64,000 nucleotides of DNA, taken from assembly GCF_900100355.1 (NCBI RefSeq), contig NZ_FNFH01000001.1, positions 138,963 through 202,962 of the forward strand, written 5' to 3'. Under the pieces are notes generated by a model. The model saw nothing but the letters and a program-made list of their open reading frames with translations, did no database searches and had not been told where the DNA came from. Within the stretch, counting starts at the first letter, position 1. Each line of letters begins with the position of its first letter. This stretch comes from Microbulbifer yueqingensis (GTDB lineage: Bacteria > Pseudomonadota > Gammaproteobacteria > Pseudomonadales > Cellvibrionaceae). This document shows positions 55,223 to 63,951 of this stretch, one piece after another. Both the position numbers and the translations under genes were made by a program.

Positions 55223-57196
55223 TTAGCCTTCCGCCAGTTCTGGCAGGTTTTCATATAGCTTGAGCGCCTCCGGGTTGGCCAGGGCTTCCTGGTTTTTTAC
55301 CGGCTTGCCGTGTATGACGTTGCGCACCGCCAGTTCCACGATCTTGCCACTGATGGTGCGGGGGATATCCGCCACCTGGATCACCTTGGCGGGGACATGT
55401 CGCGGTGTTGTATTGGCGCGGATGGTCGACCGTATTTTCTGCACCAGCTCGTCGTCGAGCTCCACACCTTCGCGCAAAACCACGAAAAGTATCACCCGTA
55501 CATCATCGCCCCACTCCTGCCCGATGCAGATACTGTCGAGGACCTCCTCTACCTTCTCCACCTGGCGGTAAATCTCGGCGGTGCCGATCCGGACCCCGCC
55601 CGGGTTCAGGACCGCATCGGAGCGCCCATAAATGATCACTCCACCGTGCCCGGTAATCTCCGCGTAGTCACCGTGCGCCCACACGCCGGGCCAGTTCTCG
55701 AAATAGGCAGCGCGATATTTGGCGCCATCCGGGTCGTTCCAGAAGCCGACCGGCATGCAGGGAAAGGACCTGGAGCACACCAGCTCGCCCTTCTCCCCGA
55801 TCACCGGCTGGCCGTCATCATCCCAGACCTCCACCGCCATGCCGAGGCCGCGGCACTGCAGCTCGCCGGCGTAGACCGGCAGCGCAGGGTTGCCGAGGGC
55901 AAAACAGGAAATGATATCAGTCCCGCCGGATATGGACGACAGGCAGAGGTCCGCCTTGATATCGCGGTATACGTAGCGGAAACCCTCGTGGGCCAGCGGC
56001 GAGCCGGTGGAGAGGACCGCGCGCAGCCGCTCCAGGTTGTGGCTCTCGCGGGGCTTGATACCGGCTTTTTCCAGCGCGGCGATGTATTTGGCGCTGGTGC
56101 CAAAGACGCTGATGCCTTCCTCGTCCGCCATATCCCACAGGCTCTCGGGAGCGGGATAGAAGGGCGACCCATCGAACAGCACCAGGGTGGCACCGCAGGC
56201 AAGTCCGCTCACCAGCCAGTTCCACATCATCCACCCGCAAGTGGTGAAGTAGAACAGGATGTCATCCCGGTCCAGGTCACAGTGCAGGCGGTGCTCCTTC
56301 AGGTGCTGCAACAGCGTGCCGCCGGCACCATGCACAATACACTTGGGCACACCGGTGGTACCGGAGGAATACATGATATAGAGGGGGTGGTTGAACTCCG
56401 TCTGTACGAAGGTCAGCGGGCGCTCGGGCGCACCGGCAACGAACTGCTCGAGGGTCAGCGCCCGGGGCAGCTCCGCGATGGCCGCGGCTGTATCCTCTGC
56501 GGATCGGGCAACCGGCACCATCACGATTTTCTCTATTGACTCTATACGCGCAGCGATTTCGCCGATACGCGGCAGCGAGTCAATGGTCTTGCCGTTGTAG
56601 AAATAGCCCTCACAGGCGAACAGCACTTTCGGTTCCACCTGGCCGAAACGATCCAGCACGCCGTTGATACCGAAGTCCGGCGAGCAGGAGGTCCAGATGG
56701 CACCCAGGCTGGTGGTCGCCAGCATGGCCACCACCGTATCGATCACGTTGGGCATAAAGCCGGCCACGCGGTCGCCCTGCTCCACTCCCTGCTCCGCCAG
56801 CGCGGCTGCGAGCCGCTCCACCCGGGCGAAGAGCCCGGCATAGGTAAGCTCGCGCCTGCTGCCGTTTTCCAGCCGCTCCACCAGCGCGGTGCGATCATCG
56901 CGAAAGCGCAGCAGGTTTTCGGCGAAGTTCAGCCGCGCCCCGGGAAACCAGCGCGCCCCGGGCATCTCGTCATTCTCGAGCACCGTGTCGCCGCGCTCGC
57001 TGGCGAGCACACCGGTGTGGTCCCACAACAGTTTCCAGAAGTCCTCGCGGTTCTCCACCGTCCAGCGGTGCAGCGCGTCGTAATCTTCCAGCTCGGTCCT
57101 GAAGCGCTCGTTCACCAGGCGACGGAACTGGTCCATTTGCGTCGAGGCAACGGCCTCGGGACTGGGCTGCCACAGGGGCTGCTTGGAGTTGCTCAT
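55223..57196 (-). CDS. aacS: Acetoacetyl-CoA synthetase (acetoacetate-CoA ligase)
   Basis: 657 residues of the ANL (acyl-adenylate) superfamily. AMP motif YSSGTTGVPKCIVHG, the acetoacetyl-CoA synthetase-specific TTCGWMMWNWLVSGL and TLVLFDGSPFYP, SGGTDIISCFALGN, and the C-terminal hinge YGRSDAVLNPGGVRIGTAE. The catalytic lysine is in SGKIVELAVR. It activates acetoacetate with ATP, salvaging ketone bodies from leucine catabolism or PHB. The start at 57196 has AGAAGAG ahead. Divergent LysR gene is the likely regulator. Confidence 0.92.
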   Translation of the reverse strand: MSNSKQPLWQPSPEAVASTQMDQFRRLVNERFRTELEDYDALHRWTVENREDFWKLLWDHTGVLASERGDTVLENDEMPGARWFPGARLNFAENLLRFRDDRTALVERLENGSRRELTYAGLFARVERLAAALAEQGVEQGDRVAGFMPNVIDTVVAMLATTSLGAIWTSCSPDFGINGVLDRFGQVEPKVLFACEGYFYNGKTIDSLPRIGEIAARIESIEKIVMVPVARSAEDTAAAIAELPRALTLEQFVAGAPERPLTFVQTEFNHPLYIMYSSGTTGVPKCIVHGAGGTLLQHLKEHRLHCDLDRDDILFYFTTCGWMMWNWLVSGLACGATLVLFDGSPFYPAPESLWDMADEEGISVFGTSAKYIAALEKAGIKPRESHNLERLRAVLSTGSPLAHEGFRYVYRDIKADLCLSSISGGTDIISCFALGNPALPVYAGELQCRGLGMAVEVWDDDGQPVIGEKGELVCSRSFPCMPVGFWNDPDGAKYRAAYFENWPGVWAHGDYAEITGHGGVIIYGRSDAVLNPGGVRIGTAEIYRQVEKVEEVLDSICIGQEWGDDVRVILFVVLREGVELDDELVQKIRSTIRANTTPRHVPAKVIQVADIPRTISGKIVELAVRNVIHGKPVKNQEALANPEALKLYENLPELAEG

Positions 57197-57300
57197 CTCT
57201 TCTGACCTTCCGGGTTCGTTATTGTCGGGGCGCAGAAACTTAAGGCGCGCGTCATCAGGGCACAATCATGCCTTGGTCTTACATTTAATAAAATTAAAAA

Positions 57301-57330
57301 TAAGTTTAAGCTTGTTAAGCTTTTCTTAAC
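57301..57330. promoter_or_regulatory. LysR-type operator candidate between aacS and lysR-like gene
   Basis: Perfect dyad GTTAAG-CTTTT-CTTAAC (57314-57330) contains T-N11-A (T57316 to A57328). A further TTAAG half-site is at 57306, and TAAG at 57301. The segment is AT-rich against a GC-rich background. Confidence 0.65.
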
Positions 57331-57362
57331 TAAAACATGACCAGATATCGGCATTCAGTTTC

Positions 57363-58244
57363 ATGAACCCAACACTCAAGCAGCTGCGGGCCTTTGCCGC
57401 CGTTGCCAGGACGCGGAGCCTGGCGGAGGCCAGTGCCCGGCTGCATATCTCCCAGCCGGCCCTGTCGGTGGCCATCAGGAACCTCGAGGAGTCCCTGGGG
57501 GGCGCGCTATTCAGTCGGGACAGTCGCCAGCTGGCACTCACCCCCGAAGGCAGGGAGTTCCTCGGCCGGGCGGAACAGCTCCTTAATAACTGGGACCACT
57601 CCATGGAGGCCATGCAGCAACGCTTCCGCCTGGAGCAGGGCCAACTGAACCTGGCCGTGATCCCAGCCTTCGCCCTCAACCGGCTGCCGGGGCTGCTGGC
57701 GGAGTTCCACAGCCGGCACCCATCCATCAATATCGTGATCGAGGATATCGTAATGGAGCGGGTACAGCGGGCGGTACAGGAGGGCCGGGCGGAAATTGGC
57801 ATCACTTTCCGCCCCGCTGACCTGGGCGGGCTCGAGTTCCAGGGCTTCGCCAGAGACCGCTTTATCGCTGTGGTACCTGCCGCCCACCCCCTGGCCGGGA
57901 AAAGTGCGGTGACCTGGCGGGAACTGGCCGGGGAGCCGTTTATCGCCATGAACCGGGGCTCGGCGGTCAGGCGCTGGACCGACGGGGCGATGGCGGAGAT
58001 CGGCTATAGCGGCAGGCTATTGTGCGAGGCCAACCAGCTCAGCACCATCGGCCAGCTGGTGGCGACCGGCATGGGAATCAGTGTGGTACCCGAGCTGTGC
58101 CGCCCGCAGATGCGCGACTACGGCCTCCCCTGCCTGGCCCTGCAGGCACCGGACATTGAGCAGGAAGTCGGTGTCCTGCTGCGCAGCCACGGTGCCCTGT
58201 CAGCACCGGCCAGGGCGCTGTTGCAGCTGGTCACCGCGCCCTGA
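57363..58244 (+). CDS. LysR-family transcriptional regulator
   Basis: 293 residues. N-terminal winged helix-turn-helix (LKQLRAFAAVARTRSLAEASARLHISQPALSVAIRNLEE) and a periplasmic-binding-protein-like effector domain (LAVIPAFALNRLPGLLAEF, FIAVVPAAHPLAG, GMGISVVPELC). Placed divergently from aacS with 166 bp between, the classic layout for a regulator of its neighbour; regulation of acetoacetate use is inference. Confidence 0.9.
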   Translation: MNPTLKQLRAFAAVARTRSLAEASARLHISQPALSVAIRNLEESLGGALFSRDSRQLALTPEGREFLGRAEQLLNNWDHSMEAMQQRFRLEQGQLNLAVIPAFALNRLPGLLAEFHSRHPSINIVIEDIVMERVQRAVQEGRAEIGITFRPADLGGLEFQGFARDRFIAVVPAAHPLAGKSAVTWRELAGEPFIAMNRGSAVRRWTDGAMAEIGYSGRLLCEANQLSTIGQLVATGMGISVVPELCRPQMRDYGLPCLALQAPDIEQEVGVLLRSHGALSAPARALLQLVTAP

Positions 58245-58283
58245 CCACATTCACCCGCGTAGCGCCTGGTACCAGAGGGCCAC

Positions 58284-59243
58284 TCAGCCCTGAAAGTGCC
58301 GGGTAGCGCCAACCGTCTGACGATAGCGCCACAGGTTCTGCAGCAACCCCCAGCCGGTTCCCAGGATGGCAGCGATTACGGCAAGCTGCCAGTAAGCCTG
58401 GGGCATTTCCCAGAAATATTCGCCAGCACCACCCCACTGCACTGTGAGCACCTCATCCAGGTAATAAAGCCGCCCGAGAAGAAATAACCACAACAGGCGG
58501 ATCGCGCTCTCCACAACCAGTTTTGCCCGGGTCCAGAATGGCAGGAAAAGCTTGTCCAGTGCCATCAGCAGGCTCAGGGCAATTACGCCATTCAGCCACG
58601 GGAGCAATGCATGCAGGCCGGAGGATACCGTGACCTCCATACCCCCAAAGCCGGTCGCGGGGAACAGGTCGTTTAACCAACCCGCCACCAGGACCATGGC
58701 CACCAGTTCCACGGCGCTGTCAAAAGAGCTGATACGCTGGCCTGCCGCGGCCACTCTCGGCAAATTCCGCGGCTCCCACTTGCCGAATACATCGCGGAAA
58801 CTGAGGCTTTCACCAGCCAGGAAAAAGCCCAATGTCACCAGTGCAAAACTCTGGAGGCCGGCATTGATACTGCCCGCCAGCCAGGCCAGAGCGGCATCCA
58901 GGAATTGCGGCTGCGGTTGATTGAGCACCCCCATCACTGCCGCCACGCCATTACCGATAATGACAGCCAGGAAAACCCACTTCAGGACCTGCATGTATAA
59001 CGGCAGCAGCGCCTCGCTCACCAGAGCCTTGCGCGGCCGGTAGCCCGCAGCCACTTCCATCGGGTGGCCGTTCCGCTTGAGCAGTTCCGCCACCTCAGAC
59101 TCCGTGGCCTCGCGGCCGAGGGTGTCACTCAATTCATCACACTGGTCCAGCAGGCCCGAATACAGTTCATTGCCGATATCGTCGCGCTCATCACCCGGCA
59201 GGTAAATTTTGACGTTGTCCACATACCGCTGCAGTAATTCCAT
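58284..59243 (-). CDS. HAAS-domain membrane protein paired with PadR
   Basis: 319 residues. Residues ~1-70 are a HAAS (DUF1700-type) helical domain (YVDNVKIYLPGDERDDIGNELYSGLLDQCDEL, GREATESEVAELLKRNGHPMEVAAGYRPR), then six or so membrane helices. HAAS proteins are encoded next to PadR regulators and probably transmit membrane state. The ATG at 59243 overlaps the padR stop as TAATG, so translation is coupled. Confidence 0.8.
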   Translation of the reverse strand: MELLQRYVDNVKIYLPGDERDDIGNELYSGLLDQCDELSDTLGREATESEVAELLKRNGHPMEVAAGYRPRKALVSEALLPLYMQVLKWVFLAVIIGNGVAAVMGVLNQPQPQFLDAALAWLAGSINAGLQSFALVTLGFFLAGESLSFRDVFGKWEPRNLPRVAAAGQRISSFDSAVELVAMVLVAGWLNDLFPATGFGGMEVTVSSGLHALLPWLNGVIALSLLMALDKLFLPFWTRAKLVVESAIRLLWLFLLGRLYYLDEVLTVQWGGAGEYFWEMPQAYWQLAVIAAILGTGWGLLQNLWRYRQTVGATRHFQG

Positions 59244-59581
59244 TACCAAGTCTCTCCAAGTTTATCGATCGTACGGTTCAGTTTTCGCCACTCGGCAGTC
59301 ATCAACTCCAGCGCAGTCCTGCCATCTTCTGCGATCACATAAAAGCGTCGCTTGCGCCCATCGTGGACCTGCCAGGTGCTGCTGAGCAGCCCCTGGTCCT
59401 CAAGTCGCCGAAGCAGCGGGTAAAGCGTGCCCTCATCTATTTCCAGACCGATAGTGGCAAGTCGCTTGCGCAGGGAATAACCGTAATGCGGCTGGTCCAG
59501 CGCCCTGAGCACCGCCAGCACCAGCATCCCCCGCCGCATTTCCATCGCCAGTTTGTTGAGCCGTTCCGCCCCAAGCGTCAT
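59243..59581 (-). CDS. padR: PadR-family transcriptional regulator
   Basis: 112 residues from the ATG at 59581. Winged helix with MRRGMLVLAVLRALDQPHYGYSLRKRLATIGLEIDEGTLYPLLRRLEDQGLLSS, the PadR signature, then the dimer helix (DGRTALELMTAEWRKLNRTIDKL). An open frame runs to 59635, but that would put two perfect operator-like dyads inside the gene; GCGGAA seven bases before 59581 supports the shorter form. Coupled to the HAAS gene by TAATG. Confidence 0.88.
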   Translation of the reverse strand: MTLGAERLNKLAMEMRRGMLVLAVLRALDQPHYGYSLRKRLATIGLEIDEGTLYPLLRRLEDQGLLSSTWQVHDGRKRRFYVIAEDGRTALELMTAEWRKLNRTIDKLGETW

Positions 59582-59596
59582 ATCGTTTTCCGCATA

Positions 59597-59632
59597 CTGT
59601 GCCATACACAGCATATACTGTGCGTCACACAG
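59597..59632. promoter_or_regulatory. Two PadR operator-like dyads CTGTG-N5-CACAG, 21 bases apart
   Basis: Copy one is at 59597-59611, copy two at 59618-59632. Each has perfect five-base arms, both are preceded by ATA, and their centres are 21 bases apart, two DNA turns. They lie 16-51 bases upstream of the PadR start, expected for autoregulation. Confidence 0.7.
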
Positions 59633-59859
59633 CAATAGATTGCAAGACCGTATTTCGGGAGCAGCTAACGAAAGTGGCGCAGGTTAAGTCTCGGGTGAGG
59701 GGTACTGGCGAACGCAATCGGGGGGGAAGGAGGGGGGACGAACCCGGTGGAGCGGCGCCTGCCAGGCGGCAGGCGCCACGGCTCAGCGCATCCGGGCTTG
59801 CTGTGCGGGGAGGACGCGAGAAACCATGCTCTCTACAAGAACGCCCTCCCCCGGGGGCT

Positions 59860-60333
59860 TTACTTCTTGCTGGTGGCGCGCAGCATCCAGGCGGTTTTCT
59901 CGTGCACGCTCATACGGTCGGAAACCAGTGCCACGGTGGATTCATCGTCCGCAGCCTGCGCCGCTTTCAATACGTCGCGGCAGGTCTTCACCACCTGCTC
60001 ATGACCCTGGGTGAGGATTTCCACCATTTTCTCCGCGGCAGGAATTGAAGTCTCCTCCTTGATGGAGCTGAGCTCGGCGAACGCCTTGTAAGTTCCCGGC
60101 GCCTCCACGTCGAGGGTGCGGATGCGCTCGGCGATGTCATCCACTGCCTCAGCCAGTTCCTGATAATGCTCCTCGAACATCAGGTGCAGTTCCCGGAACA
60201 ATGGCCCGGTGACGTTCCAGTGGAAATTGTGTGTCTGCAGGTAAAGCGTATAGCTGTCGGCCAGAAGGCGCTTCAGGCCGTCGGCAACTTTTTCACGATC
60301 CTGTTCGTTAATGCCGATATCAATCTTGGTCAT
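59860..60333 (-). CDS. dps: Dps-family ferritin-like DNA-binding protein
   Basis: 157 residues. Dps dodecamers bind DNA and mineralise iron using hydrogen peroxide. Ferroxidase-centre residues lie in the expected motif: H35, H38 ([17 protein letters not shown]), H50 and E54. Ends in a Ser-Lys-Lys tail. AAAGAGGTGGAG precedes the ATG. A degenerate OxyR-like element lies about 100-140 bases upstream. This Dps lacks the long lysine-rich N-terminus of E. coli Dps. Confidence 0.93.
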   Translation of the reverse strand: MTKIDIGINEQDREKVADGLKRLLADSYTLYLQTHNFHWNVTGPLFRELHLMFEEHYQELAEAVDDIAERIRTLDVEAPGTYKAFAELSSIKEETSIPAAEKMVEILTQGHEQVVKTCRDVLKAAQAADDESTVALVSDRMSVHEKTAWMLRATSKK

Positions 60334-60434
60334 ACTCCACCTCTTTGTTGCTGTTTCTTAAAAACTTCCTGAAAGCCGGAAGACTCAGTCAACCTCTTGG
60401 GAAACCATCCTAACGCCATCGGGGAGAAATAAAA

Positions 60435-60471
60435 ATTTATATAAGGAATAGCACCGATAAACAAAAGCTAT
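60435..60471 (-). promoter_or_regulatory. Degenerate OxyR-like site upstream of dps
   Basis: On the minus strand the four tetranucleotides ATAG-N7-TTAT-N7-ATTC-N7-AAAT follow the OxyR spacing (ATAG-N7-CTAT-N7-ATAG-N7-CTAT) and match 11 of 16 defined bases. Peroxide control of dps is known in relatives. Confidence 0.3.
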
Positions 60472-60541
60472 CTCATGTCCCCGTGACAGTATGGCAAGCT
60501 TAGCCGCGATCGGGAGCACTGGAGCCGCAGAACCCGATCAC

Positions 60542-60568
60542 AAAGCCCCTTCTGCCCAACGGGGCTTT
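60542..60568. terminator. Hairpin AAAGCCCC-N11-GGGGCTTT
   Basis: Perfect eight-base arms, T-rich on both ends (CTTTCTT on plus). Works as a terminator in either direction; could end a small plus-strand RNA. Confidence 0.5.
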
Positions 60569-60809
60569 CTTCGCCCGGGGAACCCCTTGATCCAGGACCG
60601 TACCGAAGGCAAGCGGCGACTGGCTCCGTGTTCAGCGCACCGGCAGACAGGCAAAAGAGCGGATAGAGCAAATAACAAGGGAGCCGAAAGCTCGGGGATC
60701 ATCGGCTTAATGAACAGACCTGGCGTCTCTCATGCTCCCTGCGAAGATGCGTGCCCAGCGCTCGCAAGCCTGTTTCCACCGCTTCCCTGCCCTGTCGCTG
60801 GCGGGTGCT

Positions 60810-61229
60810 TCAGTCACCGCCGGTAGTAACAGGTGTTTCATCCGGGAGGGCCGCGCCCGCCATATAGCGAATCAGCCCGGCGAATTCCTCTTCGGTACAG
60901 TCAAAGCACAGCCCTTTCGGAGGCATGGCCTTGTAGCCGTTCATGGCGTTGTCTACCAGCACTTCCAGGCCTTTGGCGGCCCGGGGTTCCCACGCGGCCA
61001 CATCACCGGTTCGCGGGGCACCAGTTACCCCCGGCCCGTGACAGCTGTGACAGCTGCGCAGGTAGGTTTCATGGAGTTTCCCGTCGACCTGTTCCGTAGC
61101 GGCGATGCCGGTTTCGGGAGCCGCGGTTTCGGCGGCCGTGGTCTCGGGAGTCTCGCCCCTGGGTTCGCGCTCGGCGGCGCATGCCGTCAGCAGGAGGATC
61201 GCTGCCAGAGTGGTGAGTGATGCTTTCAT
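60810..61229 (-). CDS. Cytochrome c5-type mono-haem lipoprotein
   Basis: 139 residues. Lipobox LLLTAC (C17) anchors it to the membrane facing the periplasm. After an acidic/alanine-rich linker comes one c-type haem site, C60-H-S-C63-H64, axial M102 (KAMPPKG), and a disulfide C108-C111 (GLCFDC) typical of cytochrome c5. Probably shuttles electrons in the periplasm. The start at 61229 begins the signal; the frame extends further upstream without homology. Confidence 0.88.
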   Translation of the reverse strand: MKASLTTLAAILLLTACAAEREPRGETPETTAAETAAPETGIAATEQVDGKLHETYLRSCHSCHGPGVTGAPRTGDVAAWEPRAAKGLEVLVDNAMNGYKAMPPKGLCFDCTEEEFAGLIRYMAGAALPDETPVTTGGD

Positions 61230-61470
61230 TATTTTTCTGCCCGTAATTCTTCTGTCAGTGAGCCCTGGGTCTGTCGGCAGCGAAGTGCCGCATCTGTCGC
61301 ACATAGTGCATATGACTCGCCTTGTGAATACTCATTATTACCCCGCGAGTCGGGCGATCGCAACTCCGCGCCTGGGGCTGGGACTGGCAAAAGTGGTACG
61401 CGGGAGAGAGCTGCTGGCCGGGCCCGGCATGCCGACGCAGGTGCTTTTTCCGGGAAGCCGCCGCGACGCT

Positions 61471-63006
61471 TCAGTGGTCGCAGATGGACTGCAGCTTTGC
61501 TACCGCGCCCCGGTAATCCGCAGCCCCGGTGATGGCACTGACAACGGCTACGCTGCCCACCCCGGTGGCAACCACCGCCGGCGCACGCTCGACAGAAATA
61601 CCGCCGATCGCCACCAGCGGGAAGTACGGTAGCAGTGCGGCCATACGCGCCAGCTTGTCGATCCCCTGCAACTGGCCACGCATATCCTTGGTGCCAGTGG
61701 CGAATATCGCCCCGATAGCCAGGTAACTGGGACGGTAGCGCCAGGCCCGCAGCAGCTCATAAAAGCCGTGGGTACTGATACCCAGTTTCAGCCCGGCGGA
61801 CTTGATTGCCTTCAGGTCGGCTGAGCGCAGGTCTTCCTGCCCCAGGTGCACACCATAGGCACCGCACTCGATCGCCAGGCGCCAGTGATCGTTGATAAAG
61901 AGGCGCAGCTTGTATTGCCGGCCAATGGCCACGGCGCGCTCTACCCGCGTGCGCAGGTCGGTGCCCGCGTCCTTGATCCGCAGCTGCAGGGTTTTCACTC
62001 CCTCGGCTGCGAGTCTCTCCAGCCACTCGACGGAATCCACCACGGGGTAAAGCCCCAGCTCATTGGTATCGGTATCGGGAAAATCGCAGGCAAAAAGGCT
62101 GTTGCCATCGGCATCAAAGTAATCGTAATGCCGGGCGTGTTCCTCCTGCGGTAGCAGAACCCTGGGAAAATCCTGTAATTCGTCCGGCCAACCACAATGC
62201 CCCACGGGTCCGGGCCCGGCGCCGATAGAGTCACCCTGCCCGAGGCGCAGGCCGCGCTGTACGTAGGCCTTGGCCACCACGCAGGCGTCGCGCAGCGGGT
62301 AGCCCAGTGCAGTGAAGGCGGCGATCGCCGATGACAGGGTGCAGCCGGTACCGTGGGTATTCTCGCTGTCCACCCTGTCGCCGATAAACCAGTCGCCGCG
62401 CACGCCATCCCAGAGCAGGTCGGCAATTTCGCCGGGATTGATTTCACTGTGGCCTCCGGTGACGAGTAGCGCGCGACAACCGCTGGTGTGCAACAGTTGC
62501 GCCGCGTTCTGGATTTGGGTCGCGCAGCCGACCGGCGCTCGCGCAAGCCATTCCAGTTCGTGCAGGTTGGGAGTCACCAGGTCGCACAGGGGAAACAGTT
62601 CCCGCAATACCAGCTCACCGATACCGTCCTCAGTCAGGGTGTCGCCGCTGCTGGCCACTGCCACCGGGTCGTAGATTACCGGCACCGAGCGGATGGCTTT
62701 CAGCCGATGCAGGAATTCTGTCACTGCCAGCACCTGTTCACTATTGGCCAGCAGGCCGATTTTAATTGCGTCGGGCAGCAGGTCCCGCTGCAGGGCATTC
62801 AGCTGGTCGATGAGCACCTCCACCGGCACCGCATTGATGGACGCCACCCCGGTGGTGTTCTGGGCCGTGTTCGCGGTAATTGCAGTGCAGCCGTGGCAGC
62901 CCAGATCGGCGAAAGTTAGCAGGTCTGCCTGGATACCCGCACCGCCGCCAGAGTCACTGCCGGCAATGGTCCAGACGATGGGTCTTCTTGGCTGTTGCAT
63001 AGACAT
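61471..63006 (-). CDS. thiDE: Bifunctional HMP(-P) kinase / thiamine-phosphate synthase (ThiD-ThiE fusion)
   Basis: 511 residues. Residues ~1-270 are ThiD, which phosphorylates hydroxymethylpyrimidine twice ([28 protein letters not shown]). Residues ~310-505 are ThiE, which joins HMP-PP and thiazole phosphate ([41 protein letters not shown]). Each half looks complete. A 60-residue linker joins them. Third gene after thiS and thiG on the minus strand. The ATG at 63006 (or 63000) has a weak Shine-Dalgarno. Confidence 0.93.
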   Translation of the reverse strand: MSMQQPRRPIVWTIAGSDSGGGAGIQADLLTFADLGCHGCTAITANTAQNTTGVASINAVPVEVLIDQLNALQRDLLPDAIKIGLLANSEQVLAVTEFLHRLKAIRSVPVIYDPVAVASSGDTLTEDGIGELVLRELFPLCDLVTPNLHELEWLARAPVGCATQIQNAAQLLHTSGCRALLVTGGHSEINPGEIADLLWDGVRGDWFIGDRVDSENTHGTGCTLSSAIAAFTALGYPLRDACVVAKAYVQRGLRLGQGDSIGAGPGPVGHCGWPDELQDFPRVLLPQEEHARHYDYFDADGNSLFACDFPDTDTNELGLYPVVDSVEWLERLAAEGVKTLQLRIKDAGTDLRTRVERAVAIGRQYKLRLFINDHWRLAIECGAYGVHLGQEDLRSADLKAIKSAGLKLGISTHGFYELLRAWRYRPSYLAIGAIFATGTKDMRGQLQGIDKLARMAALLPYFPLVAIGGISVERAPAVVATGVGSVAVVSAITGAADYRGAVAKLQSICDH

Positions 63007-63121
63007 CTTTTACTGGTGATTCAGAGCACGAAAAAATAATTCCGTGCATGCGGTCGTCATAATTCCCGGTTGCTCTCACTCGGCAGGGAAAGCCCGTGCT
63101 TACCGAGCAGCGGGCCAAGTT

Positions 63122-63928
63122 TCATTCCTGCGTTAACGGATCCGCCTGGTGCCAGAAAGGCATATCCAGGGTCGGCGTGCTTGGGCTGGCGGTCTGCTGG
63201 CGCACCATCAGGCCGGCCTGGTAGGCACTGCGCCCGGCGTCAATGGCGAGGCGGAAGGCGCGGGCCATGGCCACCGGGTCGTGCGCCTTCGCCACTGCCG
63301 TGTTGAGCAGCACGGCGTCAAAGCCCATTTCCATTGCCTCCGCCGCCTGCGACGGCGCGCCGATCCCCGCATCGATTATTAACGGCACCTGCGGCAGCCG
63401 TGTGCGCAGGGTTTCGAGGCTGTACTTGTTGAGCAGGCCCTGGCCAGTGCCGATGGGTGCGCCCCAGGGCATCAGCACCTCGCAGCCGGCGTCGAGCAGG
63501 CGCTGGCAGAGTACCAGGTCGTCGGTGCAATAGGGCAAGACCCTGAACCCACGCTTCACCAGTTCTGCCGCCGCCTCCACCAGCCCGAACGGGTCCGGCT
63601 GCAGGTTGTAATCGTCACCGATGACCTCGAGCTTGAGCCAGTCGGTGCGAAAAATCTCGCGGGACATTTCCGCCAGGTTAACCGCCTCCCTGGCGGTTTT
63701 GCAGCCAGCGGTGTTGGGCAGCAGCTGGCAGCCCGACTGCCGGATCAGGTCCCACACCAGGTTACCCTCATGCTGCGCCGGATTCTGCCGGCGTAGGGAC
63801 AGGGTGACAATTTCCGCTCCCGACACGGCAATCGATTCGCTCATGATGGCCGGTGAGGGATAAAGGGCGGTACCGATCAGGAACCGGCTGGAAAACTCGC
63901 GGCCGTAGATTTTCAGCTTGTCTTGCAT
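63122..63928 (-). CDS. thiG: Thiazole synthase ThiG
   Basis: 268 residues, TIM barrel that condenses ThiS thiocarboxylate, dehydroglycine and deoxyxylulose 5-phosphate. Schiff-base lysine K99 ([11 protein letters not shown]), [25 protein letters not shown] and [10 protein letters not shown] are present. GAGGAAATCCAG precedes the ATG. The C-terminal ~20 residues ([16 protein letters not shown]) extend past the barrel. Confidence 0.95.
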   Translation of the reverse strand: MQDKLKIYGREFSSRFLIGTALYPSPAIMSESIAVSGAEIVTLSLRRQNPAQHEGNLVWDLIRQSGCQLLPNTAGCKTAREAVNLAEMSREIFRTDWLKLEVIGDDYNLQPDPFGLVEAAAELVKRGFRVLPYCTDDLVLCQRLLDAGCEVLMPWGAPIGTGQGLLNKYSLETLRTRLPQVPLIIDAGIGAPSQAAEAMEMGFDAVLLNTAVAKAHDPVAMARAFRLAIDAGRSAYQAGLMVRQQTASPSTPTLDMPFWHQADPLTQE

Positions 63929-63951
63929 CTGGATTTCCTCAAAATTCCCCG

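Larger units (their letters stand above)
60334..60809. other. Non-coding region between dps and the cytochrome c5 gene
   Basis: Contains the dps upstream region (60334-60480), then a pair of stem-loops on the plus strand: GATCGGG (60508 region) pairing with CCCGATC (60533 region), and AAAGCCCC/GGGGCTTT at 60542-60568. From 60600 to 60809 no gene or repeat seen. Confidence 0.5.

Noticed and set aside
55310-56539. 409-codon plus-strand frame inside aacS
   Set aside because: Antisense of a clear acetoacetyl-CoA synthetase, with no domain pattern.
59585-59606. Sigma-54-like TGGCAC...TGC upstream of padR
   Set aside because: The GG and GC pairs are separated by eight rather than ten bases, so it does not fit a -24/-12 promoter.
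63007-63121. TPP riboswitch upstream of thiDE
   Set aside because: The 115 bases between thiG and thiDE show no CTGAGA or other conserved THI-box element. Any riboswitch would be upstream of thiS, outside the window.
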